Shown in pieces: positions 61,860-64,000 of a stretch of DNA of 64,000 nt. This stretch comes from JAZKHE01 sp040385525 (lineage in GTDB: Bacteria; Bacteroidota; Bacteroidia; UBA4408), in NCBI GenBank assembly GCA_040385525.1, contig JAZKHE010000002.1, positions 248,001-312,000 on the forward strand. Reading direction: 5' to 3'. Position 1 is the stretch's first letter, and each line of letters starts with the position of its first letter. The notes under the pieces are model-generated. The model ran no database searches and had not been told where the DNA came from. It saw nothing but the letters and a program-made list of their open reading frames with translations. Both the position numbers and the translations under genes were made by a program.

Positions 61860-62096
61860 ATGAAAAATATAATTGGCTTAGTTACTTTATCAATGGGTGT
61901 AATAATGTTAAGTTGCGCTAGTGAGCCAGCAAAAACGGATATAGTTGTTGTTCCTGCTCAAGCAGCACAGCCAGAAAAAACAAATACAATTGTTATAGAA
62001 AAAGAGTCGCAACCAAAATCTACTACAATAGTTTTAGATAAAAACGGAATAAAAGTTGAAGCAAAAAAAATTGATGTAACAGTTAAAAGCGAGTAA
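61860..62096 (+). CDS. Small lipoprotein
   Basis: 78 residues from ATG 61860; a longer frame from 61794 covers the promoter and is rejected. The lipobox VIMLSC gives Cys19. The mature part is low-complexity with repeated TIVI/TTIVLD segments (KTNTIVIEKESQ; KSTTIVLDKNGIKVEAKK), suggesting beta strands. Function unknown. The promoter shared with the 804, 3938 and 4775 genes hints at the same regulon. Confidence 0.6.
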   Translation: MKNIIGLVTLSMGVIMLSCASEPAKTDIVVVPAQAAQPEKTNTIVIEKESQPKSTTIVLDKNGIKVEAKKIDVTVKSE

Positions 62097-62205
62097 ATTT
62101 AGCTTATTCAGCACACATCCTTTTATTTTTGCCATAGAGCCTACTGGGGGGAGTTCAGCTCAATTACTCATGGCAGATGGTTATAAGTAGTAATAGCTTC
62201 GCAGT

Positions 62206-62784
62206 TTAAATTTGGTTGTTTGCGTTAGCATTAATGTTCCTTATTCGTTTTCTAATTGTTTCACAGATTAAGTCTGCCGAAACAATTAATTTATCTAAGG
62301 TTTCTTTTCCATTATCCCAATATTCAGCCTTCTTTCTGTCGCCATATTGGACTTCGATTATCTCAGACCTTATTAGTATGATTATTTTACTAAGTTCGTT
62401 ATAAACTTGTTGGTCATAAAATGGTTTGTTTTTTTCAGTCAATGAAATTAGCTCGTTACCGACAGCTACGACTTTTTGAACATTTTCGTTTGTTTGCTCT
62501 TCATAAGTTTTTTCTTTATCTCTAAAGCTAAATTTTGGTCTAAGATGGAAAGATGCTTCCTTTAATTCAATAATTTTTTGCCAAACACTTTCGTAAATAA
62601 CAAATTCTTTTTCAAATTGGATTTTGTGAACGTGGATTTCTTTTTGACCTTCACTTTTTACTTCTTCAATTTTTTTATTCAATACAAAATTCCAAATGGC
62701 CAGAATAATAGCTGGAATTATTGCAATTAATAGTCCAGAGTCGGAAGAATGTCCGCAGTTTAAAATTATTAATTCGTTTATCAT
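62206..62784 (-). CDS. Hypothetical membrane-anchored coiled-coil protein
   Basis: 192 residues. One membrane helix near the N-terminus (LLIAIIPAIILAIWNFVL, about 18-35) then a long helical cytoplasmic part (KIQFEKEFVIYESVWQKIIE; NVQKVVAVGNELISL; YNELSKIIILIRSEIIEVQY). The sequence resembles anonymous single-TM proteins common in accessory regions. The ends and flanks show no repeats that I can define. Not recognised. Confidence 0.6.
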   Translation of the reverse strand: MINELIILNCGHSSDSGLLIAIIPAIILAIWNFVLNKKIEEVKSEGQKEIHVHKIQFEKEFVIYESVWQKIIELKEASFHLRPKFSFRDKEKTYEEQTNENVQKVVAVGNELISLTEKNKPFYDQQVYNELSKIIILIRSEIIEVQYGDRKKAEYWDNGKETLDKLIVSADLICETIRKRIRNINANANNQI

Positions 62785-62973
62785 TTTTCTATATGTTTCT
62801 TACCGAAATGATGTTCGACATTATTGCTATTATATAAGTACGTCATAAAAGTAGAGTTTATTCATTCACCAAATATATTCATTTTTCTATACTATCAAAA
62901 GCTATGTTTAGGCTTTACAAGCTAAATGCTTATCTTTAAAGCCGTAACAAAAAGCTTTGCTAAAAATTTTAAA

Positions 62974-63432
62974 ATGAATAAACCTGAGTTTGAAGATATA
63001 TACATGGAGCTAGCCGAAAACCTAGCTAAACGCTCGCATTGCGTTAAAGCGCAGGTGGGAGCAGTGCTTACTAAAGATACACGCATTATTTCGTTAGGCT
63101 ACAATGGTCCACCTGCAGGCACACACAATTGCGATATTGAGTGGCCAGAAGAAGGTTGCCCGCGAGATAGCAAAGGAAGTTGCTCTTTGGCATTGCATGC
63201 CGAACAAAACGCTATTTTATACGCTTCAAAAAATAATGTAGCTATGGATGGAGCCACTTTGTATGTAACGCTTTCGCCTTGTATTGCTTGCGCTAGAATT
63301 ATTTATACCATGGGCATAAAAAAAGTAATTTTTAAAAACTCGTATGCCGAGTATAAAAAAATTGGTACCGACGAAGGTGTTGAATTTTTAAGAAAATTTG
63401 GCGTTGAGGTTAACAAGTATGCAAGCAAGTAG
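62974..63432 (+). CDS. Deoxycytidylate (dCMP) deaminase family protein
   Basis: 152 residues from ATG 62974; an extended frame from 62926 is unlikely. Zinc-binding HAEQNAILY and the PCIACARIIY motif give His and two Cys. SHCVKAQVGAVLTKDTRIIS and YNGPPAGTHNCDIEWPEEGC are typical of ComEB/dCMP deaminases. It makes dUMP from dCMP for dTMP synthesis. Confidence 0.93.
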   Translation: MNKPEFEDIYMELAENLAKRSHCVKAQVGAVLTKDTRIISLGYNGPPAGTHNCDIEWPEEGCPRDSKGSCSLALHAEQNAILYASKNNVAMDGATLYVTLSPCIACARIIYTMGIKKVIFKNSYAEYKKIGTDEGVEFLRKFGVEVNKYASK

Positions 63433-63435
63433 CCT

Positions 63436-63443
63436 TATCTTTG
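63436..63443 (+). promoter_or_regulatory. Candidate -7 element of the S41 peptidase gene
   Basis: TATCTTTG matches TAnnTTTG, 26 bp before the GTG at 63470. It overlaps the end of the dCMP deaminase gene region. Confidence 0.5.
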
Positions 63444-63469
63444 TAATCGCTTTTTAAAAACCAAACAAC

Positions 63470-64000
63470 GTGTCAGATTTAACTCCATTCGAAAATAATT
63501 TTACAACACCGCAACCACAGCAAAATCCTAAAAAAAGATTTAATCCGTGGTCGCCATTAATTTATGCTTTGCTTTTAATAGTGGGTATTTTTCTGGGTTT
63601 TCAATTCAGTAATAATTCTTCTGCAAAACTATTTTTAAAACAAAACAACACATTTACAAAAATTAACGAAGTACTTAATTATGTTGAAGAAGCCTATGTT
63701 GATACCATTTCTAAAAGTAGTTTAAGTGAGTTGGCTTTAAATGCAATTATTCAACAATTAGATCCGCATTCGGCTTATATTCCTGCTGCTGAGATTGCAG
63801 AAATGAACGAACCCTTACAAGGTAATTTTGAAGGAATAGGAATTGAATTTAATTTGTTAAACGACACCATAATTGTTGTTTCTGCTTTGTCGGGTGGTCC
63901 GTCTGAAGCTGTTGGTATTCGTGCAGGCGACAGAATTGTTAAAGTAGAAAACAAAATTGTAGCGGGTATAAAAATTAAAAATAACGATGTATTAAAAATG
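63470..64000 (+). CDS. S41-family C-terminal processing peptidase (N-terminal part; runs off the window)
   Basis: The frame is open from GTG 63470 to the window end (177 codons). An N-terminal polar segment precedes a membrane helix (WSPLIYALLLIVGIFLGFQF), then the family's dimerisation helices (KINEVLNYVEEAYVDTISKS; LDPHSAYIPAAEIAEMNEPL) and the start of a PDZ domain (GNFEGIGIEFNLLNDTIIVV; GGPSEAVGIRAGDRIVKVEN). The catalytic Ser/Lys are beyond the window. Members degrade periplasmic proteins with exposed C-termini. GTG is the only plausible start. Confidence 0.9.
   Translation, partial: MSDLTPFENNFTTPQPQQNPKKRFNPWSPLIYALLLIVGIFLGFQFSNNSSAKLFLKQNNTFTKINEVLNYVEEAYVDTISKSSLSELALNAIIQQLDPHSAYIPAAEIAEMNEPLQGNFEGIGIEFNLLNDTIIVVSALSGGPSEAVGIRAGDRIVKVENKIVAGIKIKNNDVLKM

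Noticed and set aside
62130..62195. G-rich text (ACTGGGGGGAGTTCAGCTC) resembling a tRNA 5' end
   Set aside because: No matching acceptor 3' strand, anticodon arm or T-arm is present, so it cannot be called a tRNA or relic with confidence.

Overview
The window is AT-rich bacterial chromosome, almost certainly from Bacteroidota (Flavobacteriia/Sphingobacteriia/Chitinophagia-like; the genus cannot be fixed from sequence alone). The signs are: a T9SS-type C-terminal sorting domain on a secreted protein; a TonB-dependent receptor paired with a DUF4249 lipoprotein; a b558-type three-gene succinate dehydrogenase/fumarate reductase operon; an IPExxxVDY-like gene between rnc and pyk; several genes whose only usable start is TTG or GTG; almost no Shine-Dalgarno sequences; and promoter elements of the Bacteroidota form TTG-N(17-23)-TAnnTTTG. 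No plasmid, phage, CRISPR or classical insertion sequence is visible.

Layout. 1-688: C-terminal end of a large unknown protein. 804-11393: a long same-strand envelope/stress block: DUF4239 membrane protein, two paralogous coiled-coil lipoproteins, a tandem DUF3494 (ice-binding-like) secreted protein, CsbD, two outer-membrane barrels, a 51-residue Lmo0937-type membrane peptide, YtxH, a holin-like membrane protein, an AI-2E-family permease, Dps, and an Mla/MCE-type lipid transporter (permease, ATPase, substrate-binding protein). Several promoters here share a TGTAAC-N(23-24)-CTTTG signature that recurs before a small lipoprotein at 61860. 11458-15695 (minus): haem synthesis, hemA - four-helix-bundle gene - hemCD fusion - hemB. 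15959-19191: TonB receptor and DUF4249 partner. 19302-27522: MORN-like protein, RNase R, a TPR/SpoIIE phosphatase, an outer-membrane protein, two LPS-type glycosyltransferases and purN. 27789-31919: acpP-fabF-rnc-IPExxxVDY-pyk. 31940-36413: mscL, an aminotransferase, two alpha/beta hydrolases, an Xaa-Pro peptidase.

36631-40616: sdhCAB interrupted between sdhA and sdhB by a second four-helix-bundle gene. 40670-49024: a large membrane protein, MFS, recX, SemiSWEET, ilvE, MORN-like protein, GNAT, and a second TPR/SpoIIE phosphatase. 49152-52003: tRNA-Ser(GGA), a GIY-YIG gene bounded by a duplicated tRNA 5' end, pth, rplY, prs and tRNA-Leu(CAA). 52257-54685: two-component system with a PepSY-like protein. 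54972-57792: Crp/Fnr regulator, two small proteins and an MFS permease. 57798-60475: a TsdA-like dihaem cytochrome divergent from an arylsulfotransferase-like protein, with only 14 bp between the start codons. 60543 to the end: LigB-type dioxygenase, small lipoprotein, hypothetical membrane protein, dCMP deaminase and the start of an S41 peptidase.

The less ordinary content is small guest DNA inside conserved operons. Two four-helix-bundle (IVP/Avd-like) genes each begin at the stop codon of the preceding housekeeping gene and are bounded by imperfect inverted repeats. A GIY-YIG gene is bounded by a duplicated tRNA-Ser 5' end whose outer copy is split by a palindrome. A 133-bp hairpin repeat occurs twice at about 96% identity, with a diverged third relative. 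No complete new defence or biosynthetic system is evident.
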